DNA of 41,069 bases, taken from NCBI GenBank assembly GCA_004293645.1, contig REAB01000063.1:1-41069 (forward strand). The letters run 5' to 3'. The stretch comes from Cytophagia bacterium (GTDB taxonomy: Bacteria > Bacteroidota > Bacteroidia > Cytophagales > Spirosomataceae). Below are positions 29,385-37,045 of this stretch, in pieces. Numbering within the stretch: the first letter of the stretch is position 1; the number at the start of each line of letters is the position of its first letter. The notes under the pieces were generated by a model. The model was given only the letters and a program-made list of their open reading frames with translations. It made no database searches and was not told the origin of the DNA. A program made the position numbers and the translations under genes.

Positions 29385-30344
29385 ATGGCCGAAGCAGCAT
29401 TACTTAACGAAATCCCGTCGCTCGATATATCTGACTTTACGTCCGGCAACGCCGCCCTTAAAGCCCAGTTTGTGCAAGACTTAGGCACCGCTTTCAACGA
29501 TATTGGCTTTGTGTCAATCAAAAACCACGGCCTCACCGAAACCCTCCGCAACGAACTATACAGCGCGGTAAAGGCATTTTTTTTGCAACCCGACGAAGTG
29601 AAAAAAAAGTATGAGTTTGAACACCTCAACGGTCAGCGCGGCTACATTGGCAAAGGAAAAGAAAAGGCAAAAGGTTTTAAAATGCCCGACTTGAAGGAGT
29701 TTTATCACGTTGGGCAGCCCCAGCCACTTGACGATATGCCCCACAATGTTTTTCCCGAAGAAAACCCTAATTTTACCAAATATACGCTCGAAGTTTTTGA
29801 AACTTTTGAAAACACGGGGCGTACACTCCTCAAAGCCATTGCGCTTTATTTGGGTTTAAAAGAAGATTATTTTGAAGACAAAGTAAAAAACGGCGACAGT
29901 ATTTTGCGGGCTTTGCACTACTTTCCGCTCAACCCCGACTTGGTGCCAGAAGGAGCGGTGCGAGCAGCTGCCCACGGCGACATTAACCTCATTACGCTGT
30001 TGATGGGGGCCAGTGCCGACGGCCTCGAAGTGCTACGCCGCGACGGCCAATGGATTGCTATTACGGCTTTGCCCGACCAAATTGTGGTAAACGTGGGCGA
30101 TATGCTCGACCGCCTCACCAACCACAAACTCAAATCAACGATTCACCGCGTGGTAAATCCAGCACGCGAAAAAATGAACACCTCGCGTTACTCCATTCCG
30201 TTTTTTATGCACCCCCGCGCCGACATGAACTTGGCCTGTTTGCCCAGTTGTATCGACGCGCAGCACCCCAAAATGTACGTGGACATGACGGCTGGCGGCT
30301 TTTTGAACGAACGACTCATTGAGTTGGGACTCAAAAAATCGTAA
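29385..30344 (+). CDS. Non-haem iron 2-oxoglutarate-type oxygenase (isopenicillin N synthase-like)
   Basis: The iron ligands are visible as HGD (His197, Asp199) and His254 (STIHRVVNP), with the co-substrate-binding RxS pair (Arg268, Ser270 in TSRYSIPFFMHP). The N-terminal DIOX_N part is IPSLDISDFTSG and AFNDIGFVSIKNHG. The length (319 residues from the ATG at 29385; a TTG at 29325 is less likely because it lies in the promoter) is normal for the IPNS-like dioxygenase family. Bacterial members act on varied small molecules, so the substrate is not assignable. It is a single-gene unit with its own promoter and a strong terminator. Confidence 0.9.
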   Translation: MAEAALLNEIPSLDISDFTSGNAALKAQFVQDLGTAFNDIGFVSIKNHGLTETLRNELYSAVKAFFLQPDEVKKKYEFEHLNGQRGYIGKGKEKAKGFKMPDLKEFYHVGQPQPLDDMPHNVFPEENPNFTKYTLEVFETFENTGRTLLKAIALYLGLKEDYFEDKVKNGDSILRALHYFPLNPDLVPEGAVRAAAHGDINLITLLMGASADGLEVLRRDGQWIAITALPDQIVVNVGDMLDRLTNHKLKSTIHRVVNPAREKMNTSRYSIPFFMHPRADMNLACLPSCIDAQHPKMYVDMTAGGFLNERLIELGLKKS

Positions 30345-30352
30345 TTCTTTTT

Positions 30353-30387
30353 CGTTGCCTGTGTCTGCACAGGCAACGGCTTTTTTT
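30353..30387 (+). terminator. Intrinsic terminator of the oxygenase gene
   Basis: CGTTGCCTGTG (30353-30363) pairs with CACAGGCAACG (30368-30378) around a TCTG loop, and GCTTTTTTT follows. It begins 8 bases after the stop codon and is part of the larger palindromic pair at 30354-30411. Confidence 0.9.
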
Positions 30388-30411
30388 GTTGCCTGTGCAG
30401 ACACAGGCAAC
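30354..30411. repeat. Head-to-head pair of palindromic repeats (CCTGTG type)
   Basis: Two 24-bp units, 30354-30377 and 30388-30411, are exact reverse complements of each other. Each is also a hairpin (10-bp arms, 4-base loop), so the block can form either two small hairpins or one long one. The unit shares its core with the hairpin at 4891-4917. Confidence 0.9.
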
Positions 30412-30418
30412 GGCTCAG

Positions 30419-30472
30419 ATTCCTAACCCATTTTCAAATTACCCGATTTTCAAATTTTCAAATTCCTAACCC
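30419..30472. repeat. Direct repeats upstream of chrA
   Basis: ATTCCTAACCC occurs at 30419-30429 and 30462-30472. Between the copies TTTTCAAATT occurs three times, two of them overlapping. The block fills the space between the oxygenase terminator and the chrA start at 30480; no standard promoter is visible in it. Confidence 0.75.
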
Positions 30473-30479
30473 TTTCATC

Positions 30480-31652
30480 ATGCGCAAAATTCGGTACATC
30501 ATTTTTTTGAAAGATGTGCTAATTTTGGCAGTTACCTGCTTTGGCGGTCCGCAAGTGCATTTGGTGTTGTTTTTGGAGCGATTTGTTTACAAAAGGGGCT
30601 ACATTACCGAAGAAGAACTACTTGAATTACAGGCACTTTGCCAAGTGTTGCCCGGCCCCACTTCTACCCAAACCATTACCGCACTTGGTTTTAAAATTGG
30701 CGGTCCGGGCTTGGCTTATCTTACGCTTTTGGTTTGGGCTTTGCCCGCTGTGTTGATAATGACTGCGGCGGCAATTGGTATTTTTTATTTGGAACAACAA
30801 CAAATCTCGCTTCGTTTCACGCGGTTTATTGAGCCAATGGCTATTGGTTTTTTAGCTTTTGGGGGCTTCAAAATTGGCCAAAAGGTAATTGAAAAGCGCG
30901 TTGATTGGCTCATTTTAGCGGTTTCGGCCATTACTGCCTATATTTTTCAGTCGCCGTGGGTTACGCCCATCGTTATTATTTTGGGTGGCCTTACTACTGC
31001 CTTTGGGTACAAAAAACAGCCGACAATGGTCAAAAGTACCTTTCAAATTCAGTGGGCTAATTTCTTTTTGTGGGTTGGTGTGTTTGTGTTGGCAGCTGCT
31101 TTGGGAGCCATCACTTACTCGCTTCCCGTGCGTCTGTTTGAAAACTTTTATCGCAACGGCAGCTTGGTTTTTGGCGGTGGGCAAGTACTGAACCCTATTT
31201 TATACACCGAATTTGTTGAATTTAAGCAATACCTCAGTCGCCAAGAGTTTTTGTCGGGCATGGCTTTGGCGCAGGTTATTCCTGGCCCAGTTTTCTCCAT
31301 TGCTTCGTTTATTGGGGCGCTTTCCATGCGCACGCAGGGGCTTTTGGGGCAGCTTTTGGGGAGTTTGTCGGCTACGTTGGGTATTTTTTTGCCCGGCACT
31401 TTTTTGATTTTTTTCGTTTATCGGTTTTGGAACGAACTCAAAAAATACCGGGGCGTGCGGGCATCTTTGGAGGGCATCAACGCGGCGAGCGTGGGGCTTA
31501 CGGCATCGGCCACGGTGCGAATGTTTATTCCAACGGCCGCCGACGGCTGGGCCATTGTAACGGTTTTGGGAACGCTGCTGCTGCTGTTTTACACCAAAAT
31601 ACCGCCCTACCTTATTATTTTGGGAGGTATTTTATTGGGGCTATTGCTCTGA
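30480..31652 (+). CDS. chrA: Chromate transporter-family protein (long, two-domain CHR)
   Basis: The 390-residue membrane protein contains two homologous CHR halves. The first has VTCFGGPQVHLVLFLERFV and LQALCQVLPGPTSTQTITALGFKIGG. The second has LVFGGGQVLNPILYTEFV and GMALAQVIPGPVFSIASFIGAL. Both show the FGG..V and LPGP or IPGP signatures of the family. ChrA exports chromate in exchange or by proton motive force, but many homologues are uncharacterised and chromate resistance is not proven here. It is a single-gene unit with no chrB or other metal-resistance gene next to it, ending 3 bp from the convergent response regulator gene. Confidence 0.92.
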   Translation: MRKIRYIIFLKDVLILAVTCFGGPQVHLVLFLERFVYKRGYITEEELLELQALCQVLPGPTSTQTITALGFKIGGPGLAYLTLLVWALPAVLIMTAAAIGIFYLEQQQISLRFTRFIEPMAIGFLAFGGFKIGQKVIEKRVDWLILAVSAITAYIFQSPWVTPIVIILGGLTTAFGYKKQPTMVKSTFQIQWANFFLWVGVFVLAAALGAITYSLPVRLFENFYRNGSLVFGGGQVLNPILYTEFVEFKQYLSRQEFLSGMALAQVIPGPVFSIASFIGALSMRTQGLLGQLLGSLSATLGIFLPGTFLIFFVYRFWNELKKYRGVRASLEGINAASVGLTASATVRMFIPTAADGWAIVTVLGTLLLLFYTKIPPYLIILGGILLGLLL

Positions 31653-31655
31653 TTA

Positions 31656-32342
31656 TCAAGCCACCATCAATTTAAAACCTTCGCCGTGCAGGTTGATAAT
31701 TTGCAGCGAATCGTCTTCTTTCAATAACTTACGGAGTTTGGTAATATAGACATCCATGCTGCGGGCGTTGAAGTACGAATCGTTACCCCAAATGAGTTTA
31801 AGCGCAAAACTTCGGCTGATGGGCTGGTTTTTGTTTTCGCAAAAAAGTTTGAGCAACGCCGACTCTTTGCTGGTGAGTTTCTGAATGTTGCCTTTTAGTT
31901 TCAGCGTTTGGTGGTCGAAATCAAAGGTGTATTGGCCTACTTCAAATATGTTGAGCACGGGCAAAGTAGGAGCTAAACGCTGGTAACGGCGCAAAACGGC
32001 CTGAATGCGGAGCAGAAGCTCTTCCATGCTAAATGGCTTGGTGATGTAGTCGTCGGCTCCCGCTTTAAACCCCTGAACGGTGTCTTCTTTCATGCTTTTG
32101 GCCGTCAAAAAAATAATGGGTATTTCTTTGTCTTTCATTCTCACCTCTTTGGCCAACGTAAAGCCGTCTTTTTTGGGCATCATTACGTCAAAAATGCACA
32201 AATCGTAGGTATTGTTCAAAAATTGCACCAAACCCAACTCGCCATTAATGGCCAAATCAGTGACGTAGTTTTTGCTGTTCAAGTATTCTTGCAACAGTTC
32301 GCCCAGGTTGGGGTCGTCTTCGACGAGTAAGATTTTAGTCAT
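31656..32342 (-). CDS. Response regulator, OmpR/PhoB family
   Basis: The receiver domain (TKILLVEDDPNLGELLQEYL) has the phospho-acceptor Asp52 (CIFDVMMPKKDG), the switch Thr/Lys in IIFLTAKS, and KPFSMEELLLRIQAVLRR. The C-terminal winged helix is LTSKESALLKLFCENKNQPISRSFALKLIWGNDSYFNARSMDVYITKLRKLLKEDDSLQIINLHGEGFKL. I start at the ATG at 32342 (228 residues), which overlaps the sensor kinase stop by 8 bases, so kinase and regulator are coupled. The target genes are unknown. Confidence 0.95.
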   Translation of the reverse strand: MTKILLVEDDPNLGELLQEYLNSKNYVTDLAINGELGLVQFLNNTYDLCIFDVMMPKKDGFTLAKEVRMKDKEIPIIFLTAKSMKEDTVQGFKAGADDYITKPFSMEELLLRIQAVLRRYQRLAPTLPVLNIFEVGQYTFDFDHQTLKLKGNIQKLTSKESALLKLFCENKNQPISRSFALKLIWGNDSYFNARSMDVYITKLRKLLKEDDSLQIINLHGEGFKLMVA

Positions 32343-34128
32343 TTTTTTGATAAGGTAAAAATAGTTCAAATGTGCTTCCTTTGTTGGGTTGGCTGCTCAC
32401 TTCGATAGTGCCGTGGTGCGCTTCAAGCATTTTTTTGACATAACTCAACCCCAATCCAAAACCTTTGACATCGTGTAAATTGCCCGTTGGTACGCGATAA
32501 AACGGCTCAAATATACGCGCCAATTGCTCTTTGGTCATTCCTTGCCCGTGGTCGCTGATGCGCACATAAACACCCTCTTCGTTGCTGCGCGTGCCAATGT
32601 ACAGATGCAGGTGCTCGGGCGAGTACTTGTTGGCGTTGTCAATGAGGTTGTACAAAATATTGGTCAAATGCAACTCATCGGCTTGAATGTATTCTTGGGT
32701 TGCTTCAAATTCGAGTTCTATTTCGGTTGGTCGTTGTTCCAGTTGTACACCTACGTTGTTGAGTACTTTTTCAATCACATCGTGCACGTTTACGGTGGTT
32801 AAGTTGAGCCGCACCGCGCCGCGTTCGAGCAAGGCCATTTGCAGTACTTTTTCGACGTGTTCGCCCAGTCGTTTATTCTCTTCTTTGACAATATTCAGGT
32901 AGCGGTTCAGCTTGTTGGGCAGCGCGTCGGATATTTGTTCGCGGGCCATCTCTACCGCCAAAGCAATGGTAGAAATGGGCGTTTTGAACTCGTGCGTCAT
33001 ATTATTGACAAAATCGTTTTTGACTTGTGCTAATTTTTTTTGCCTCAAAATGGTGTTCACGGCCATGTAAAAACACCCCAAAATAATAGCCAATAAGGCA
33101 ATTGAACTGGCCAGTGGCAAGCCCAAGTTTTCCAAAATAAACCCACGACGACCTGGAAAATAAACCAGTAGTTCGCTCAAATTGGTGTTCAACTCATTGG
33201 GAAACAGCGCAGTTTTAAACAAGTCGTTTGGGGCAGTATCGGCTCGAAAGGTCGCATTGGCAAACACCACCTCCGCCGACCGTTGGCTGCGCACCGCAAA
33301 ATCGTAGGGAATGGTAATGCTGCGCTCTTGAAAGGCTTTTTTGAGGAGCGAGTCCATCATAAGTCGATTGACACGGTGGGCAATGGGCCGCTGCCCAAAC
33401 AACAAATCTCGAAATACGTCTTTTAGCAACTGGGCTTGTTGGTTGGTGGGGTCGGTTTGTGGACTCAATGCGGAGGGCAAAGGTTGGTCAAATTGAGCAG
33501 TGTTGGCTTTTATCTTGCGAATCCGTTTGTTTAAAATCTGGGCTGAGTTGGGCAAATTCCCAAATAGCGTAGTGTTGGGCAGCGAGTCGGTCTGCGCGGC
33601 ACTTTCCCAAAACTGCGTACGTATTTCAAAAAATTCGCCAAACCACTCGTTCAAAAACTTTTCTTGCTCAGCCCTCATGCGCAAAAAGTGCTCGGCAACG
33701 GGGTCTTCGGCGGCGCGTTGCTTTAAAAAATCGCTTATGAGTTGTTGCTGTCCGTGGGTTAAAAGGCGGTTCTTGGGGGTTAGGGCATCGGTCGGGTTGG
33801 TTTCAACGAGCAAATTGCTCTTTTCTTCTCTTACGGCAGGTGCGGAGGCATACTGTTTGCGCTTAGCGCGTTTGGCGGCGTTGTTTTTGTCAATCGTTGC
33901 CAGTTTAAGTCGCTGTTGTTCAGACTGTTGTCGTTGCTGCACCAGATACAAAATTTCTTGTTTTTCCAATTTTCTAACAACCTCCTGTAACGCGTCGGTT
34001 ACTTTTAGGCTAAACTGTTCTTGGCGCAGTCTCAGGGCGTTGTCAATCCAAAACCACTGAAACGCCAGCAAACCAACGGCAGCGGCCCCCATCAACCCAA
34101 TCAAAACCTGTATTCTAAATTTTGTCAT
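32335..34128 (-). CDS. Membrane sensor histidine kinase
   Basis: The 597-residue kinase has a first membrane helix (VLIGLMGAAAVGLLAFQWFWI) and a sensor region of about 300 residues outside the cytoplasm, with a long charged coiled-coil-like start (EVVRKLEKQEILYLVQQRQQSEQQ) and no known sensor domain. A second helix (LASSIALLAIILGCFYMAV) follows. HisKA carries His379 in NNMTHEFKTPISTIALAVEMA. The ATPase domain has NLIDNANKYSPEH, ISDHGQGMTKEQLARIFEPFYRV and GFGLGLSYVKKMLEAHHGTIEV. The large unclassified sensor domain makes the signal unpredictable. It is first in the kinase-regulator operon and divergent from a secreted T9SS protein gene 151 bp away. Confidence 0.93.
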   Translation of the reverse strand: MTKFRIQVLIGLMGAAAVGLLAFQWFWIDNALRLRQEQFSLKVTDALQEVVRKLEKQEILYLVQQRQQSEQQRLKLATIDKNNAAKRAKRKQYASAPAVREEKSNLLVETNPTDALTPKNRLLTHGQQQLISDFLKQRAAEDPVAEHFLRMRAEQEKFLNEWFGEFFEIRTQFWESAAQTDSLPNTTLFGNLPNSAQILNKRIRKIKANTAQFDQPLPSALSPQTDPTNQQAQLLKDVFRDLLFGQRPIAHRVNRLMMDSLLKKAFQERSITIPYDFAVRSQRSAEVVFANATFRADTAPNDLFKTALFPNELNTNLSELLVYFPGRRGFILENLGLPLASSIALLAIILGCFYMAVNTILRQKKLAQVKNDFVNNMTHEFKTPISTIALAVEMAREQISDALPNKLNRYLNIVKEENKRLGEHVEKVLQMALLERGAVRLNLTTVNVHDVIEKVLNNVGVQLEQRPTEIELEFEATQEYIQADELHLTNILYNLIDNANKYSPEHLHLYIGTRSNEEGVYVRISDHGQGMTKEQLARIFEPFYRVPTGNLHDVKGFGLGLSYVKKMLEAHHGTIEVSSQPNKGSTFELFLPYQKND

Positions 34129-34279
34129 TTATTTTTTTGTCTTGATGCAACGCTACCCATTGCCTTTGCGACTATCATAAAGTATTGTTGCAAAAATAGC
34201 GCAGTTCTGAACCCAATTAACACAATTTAACAAACTTTAACAGACCGACAATCAGCCAATTGGCTTTATTTTTAAACGC

Positions 34280-35071
34280 ATGAAAACAACCATTTGTACC
34301 TTCATTATTTTGCTTGCTGGGCTGGGAGTAGCCACGGCAACCCAAGCCCAAGATGCCCCAAAAGCAAAACAAGAACCCCAGAAAACGACCATTCGGGTTC
34401 AGATTTCGGAAGAAAAAGACGGAAAAACAGACGTAACCGAGCGCACTTACCATTACAGCGGGCTGTCGGCTGCCGAGCAAGAAGCCAAAGTGAAAGCCTT
34501 GGTGGACTCGCTCCAAACCAAAAACCCTGGTGGTGAGGTTGTAAATCGCCGTTTGAGCATTACGGTAGAAGACGGCGACGGGAAGAATTTTGGCGACGAC
34601 AATTTAAAAACTGATTGTTCAGACCGCCAAGTTTACATTTTTAAGCACGACTCGCGCGCCACCGCCGACCGCATGAAGCGCGTAGAAAAAGACATGAAAG
34701 AGCGAACCGAAAAAATGAATCGGGAGTTCAAGAACTTTGGCCAACAATTTAAGTACGATTTTAACCAAGCTTGGAAAGGCAGCGTTTTTGACCCCGCCGC
34801 CAACAAACCCTCGTCGGTGCGTGGCTTGGAGGCATACCCCAACAACCCCGATAAAAACGCGCTGAACGTGCGCTTCTATGCCCCCACCAGCGGCAACGTG
34901 AGCATTGTCATTACCGATACCAAAGGCAAGCAAGTGGCTCAAAAAGAAGTAAAAGATTTTTCGGGCGATTTCGTGGGGCAAATTGACATTGGCAAAAACC
35001 CCAAAGGCACTTATTTTATCACCGTTACCCAAAACCAAGACGGAGCCGTGAAGCGCATTGTCATTGACTAA
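34280..35071 (+). CDS. Secreted protein with T9SS type A sorting domain
   Basis: The 263-residue protein has a signal peptide (MKTTICTFIILLAGLGVATATQAQ). Its charged, helical middle contains a stretch of Lys/Glu-rich helix (DRMKRVEKDMKERTEKMNREFKNFGQQF). The last 75 residues fit the type A sorting domain of type IX secretion: LNVRFYAPTSGNVSIVITDTKGKQVAQKEVKDFSGDF, then GQIDIGKNPKGTYFITVTQNQDGAVKRIVI. I recognise no enzymatic domain. Its product is expected at the cell surface or released. It diverges from the sensor kinase gene, so regulation by that pair is plausible but unproven. Confidence 0.85.
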   Translation: MKTTICTFIILLAGLGVATATQAQDAPKAKQEPQKTTIRVQISEEKDGKTDVTERTYHYSGLSAAEQEAKVKALVDSLQTKNPGGEVVNRRLSITVEDGDGKNFGDDNLKTDCSDRQVYIFKHDSRATADRMKRVEKDMKERTEKMNREFKNFGQQFKYDFNQAWKGSVFDPAANKPSSVRGLEAYPNNPDKNALNVRFYAPTSGNVSIVITDTKGKQVAQKEVKDFSGDFVGQIDIGKNPKGTYFITVTQNQDGAVKRIVID

Positions 35072-35089
35072 CTGAGCAAACTTATCTCC

Positions 35090-35124
35090 AAAAAGCCCGT
35101 CGTAACCAGCACGATGGGCTTTTT
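35090..35124 (+). terminator. Intrinsic terminator of the T9SS protein gene
   Basis: AAAAAGCCCGTCGT (35090-35103) pairs with ACGATGGGCTTTTT (35111-35124), one G-T pair, with a 7-base loop and a terminal T run. Confidence 0.9.
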
Positions 35125-35222
35125 GTTGTCTTTAAATATTATTCTTTTTTACAATTAACTATCTATAAATCAAGACTTTGAGATTATTTTTTAAACCTAA
35201 AAAACGCAAAATTTAGAATATT

Positions 35223-35254
35223 TTTGAATGTCCTATTATGAAATTGTAAATTTG
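35223..35254 (+). promoter_or_regulatory. Promoter of adk
   Basis: TTTG (35223-35226), a 20-bp spacer and TAAATTTG (35247-35254) match the Bacteroidota consensus exactly. The adk ATG lies at 35310, giving a leader of roughly 50 bases. Confidence 0.85.
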
Positions 35255-35309
35255 TCGCTCTTAAACCTTGACATAAACCCGTTACACTGTTAAAAATTAC
35301 CTCTGTTTC

Positions 35310-35882
35310 ATGCGAAATATTATACTTTTTGGCCCTCCTGGCGCTGGCAAAGGCACACAATCTGCCAAGTTGATTGAAAAATATAATTTGGTTCACATCT
35401 CCACTGGAGATTTGTTCAGAATGCACATCAAAGAGCAAACTGAATTGGGAAAACGAGTAAAAAATTTGCTGGATGAAGGGATTTTAGTACCCGACTCCAT
35501 CACCATTGACATGCTCGAAGAAGAAGTAACCAAAAACCCACAAGCATCTGGTTTCATTTTCGATGGTTTTCCGCGTACAGTGGCCCAAGCCGAGGCATTA
35601 GATAAGTTTTTGGCCTCCAAAAGCAGCACCATCAGTAAAGTGGTGCAGCTCGACGTAAATGAAAACGAACTGAAACGACGCATTGCCGAACGCCAAAAAG
35701 TAAGCGGCCGCGCCGACGACGAAGCCGACAAACTCATCAAGCGCATTGACGAATATTTTACCAAAACCATTCATGTGGTGCCTTATTATGAGCAACAAAA
35801 AAAGGTAAAATTGGTTGATGGCATTGGCGATATTGACTTTATTTTTGGAGAAATTTGCCACGCCATCGAAACCGTAAAATAA
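35310..35882 (+). CDS. adk: Adenylate kinase
   Basis: The enzyme interconverts ATP + AMP and 2 ADP. The P-loop is FGPPGAGKGTQS (residues 7-18), the AMP site includes HISTGDLFR, FDGFPRTVAQAEAL is the conserved DGFPR block, and RADDEADKLIKRIDEY lies after the LID. It has 190 residues with a short LID and no zinc cysteines, the compact form usual in the phylum. It has its own promoter and terminator and lies upstream of obgE. Confidence 0.97.
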   Translation: MRNIILFGPPGAGKGTQSAKLIEKYNLVHISTGDLFRMHIKEQTELGKRVKNLLDEGILVPDSITIDMLEEEVTKNPQASGFIFDGFPRTVAQAEALDKFLASKSSTISKVVQLDVNENELKRRIAERQKVSGRADDEADKLIKRIDEYFTKTIHVVPYYEQQKKVKLVDGIGDIDFIFGEICHAIETVK

Positions 35883-35932
35883 ATATAAGCACGCTCTCTG
35901 CACGGTTTTTCAATATAGTTTCTCAATTTTGC

Positions 35933-35974
35933 AACTCGTATTACCCAAAAATAGGGCGTAATACGAGTTTTTTT
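35933..35974 (+). terminator. Intrinsic terminator between adk and obgE
   Basis: AACTCGTATTAC (35933-35944) pairs with GTAATACGAGTT (35958-35969) and a T run continues to 35974. It ends only 10 bases before the obgE start, so obgE either depends on read-through or has a promoter overlapping this region. Confidence 0.86.
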
Positions 35975-35984
35975 CGATAATAAT

Positions 35985-36986
35985 ATGGCCAATTCAAACT
36001 TTATAGATTACGTTAAAATCAACTGCCGGTCGGGAGCGGGTGGAGCGGGTGCTTCGCATTTTAGGCATGAAAAGAATATGCCCCTCGGCGGCCCCGACGG
36101 AGGCGATGGCGGGCGAGGAGGACACGTTATTTTGAAAGGTAACGCCCAAATGTGGACACTGCTACACCTCAAATATCGCAAACATATCAAGGCCGAATCA
36201 GGCAAAAAAGGATCGGGCAACCGCTCTTCGGGCGCGCAAGGACACGACGAAATCATTGAAGTACCGCTTGGCACCATAGCCCGCCACGCCGAAACAGGCG
36301 AGCAAGTAGCCGAAATTACCGAAAATGGCCAAGAAATTATTTTATTGGCTGGCGGTAGGGGCGGTTTAGGAAATATCCATTTCAAATCTGCCACTAAACA
36401 AACCCCCATGTATGCCCAGCCTGGCGACCCCGAAAAGGAAGAATGGTTTGTGCTGGAACTCAAAGTGTTGGCCGATGTAGGCTTGGTGGGCTTTCCAAAT
36501 GCGGGCAAATCTACGCTGCTCGCGTCGGTGTCGGCAGCCAAACCCGAAATAGCCGATTATGCTTTTACAACTTTAGTACCCAATTTGGGCGTTGTGGCCT
36601 ACCGCGAATACCAGTCGTTTATAATGGCCGATATTCCTGGTATTATCGAAGGGGCATCGGAAGGGCGCGGCTTAGGGCTGCGTTTTTTGAGGCACATAGA
36701 CCGCAACCCTGTGCTATTGTTTGTAATTCCTGCAACCAGCGAAAACATAAATAAAGAATATAAAACCCTTTTGAACGAATTGAAATTGTACAATCCATCG
36801 TTATTAGAGAAAAGTCGGTTGTTAGCCATTTCAAAATGTGATTTAATAGACGAAAAAGAGCGCAAAAAAATGGCAAAAAAACTGCCTCTTGACTTACCTT
36901 CCGTCTTTATTTCGGCAGTAGCACAACAAGGATTAACCGAGCTCAAAGATTTGATATGGAAGACATTAGCAGTCGAAAATCCATAG
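35985..36986 (+). CDS. obgE: GTPase Obg/CgtA
   Basis: The essential GTPase links ribosome assembly to growth control. The N-terminal glycine-rich Obg domain ([40 protein letters not shown]) is followed by the G domain: P-loop GFPNAGKST (Lys175), [12 protein letters not shown] (switch I), [22 protein letters not shown] (G3), and ISKCDLID (G4, with SKCD in place of NKxD). At 333 residues it lacks the C-terminal extension (OCT) seen in some Gram-positive Obg proteins. It is downstream of adk, separated by a terminator. Confidence 0.97.
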   Translation: MANSNFIDYVKINCRSGAGGAGASHFRHEKNMPLGGPDGGDGGRGGHVILKGNAQMWTLLHLKYRKHIKAESGKKGSGNRSSGAQGHDEIIEVPLGTIARHAETGEQVAEITENGQEIILLAGGRGGLGNIHFKSATKQTPMYAQPGDPEKEEWFVLELKVLADVGLVGFPNAGKSTLLASVSAAKPEIADYAFTTLVPNLGVVAYREYQSFIMADIPGIIEGASEGRGLGLRFLRHIDRNPVLLFVIPATSENINKEYKTLLNELKLYNPSLLEKSRLLAISKCDLIDEKERKKMAKKLPLDLPSVFISAVAQQGLTELKDLIWKTLAVENP

Positions 36987-37016
36987 TTTGGCACAATTTA
37001 TGACGCTTTAATTTTG
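36987..37016 (+). promoter_or_regulatory. Promoter of the esterase/Ig-repeat gene
   Basis: TTTG (36987-36990), an 18-bp spacer and TAATTTTG (37009-37016) fit the Bacteroidota consensus. The -33 element starts on the base after the obgE stop; the ATG at 37046 follows after a leader of about 23 bases. Confidence 0.7.
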
Positions 37017-37045
37017 TTAAAAAATCAATTGAAAACATAAAACGG

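Noticed and set aside
33500-34060. 186-codon plus-strand frame opposite the sensor kinase
   Set aside because: It is rich in Cys/Ser/Arg with no motif and lies fully antisense to the kinase sensor region.
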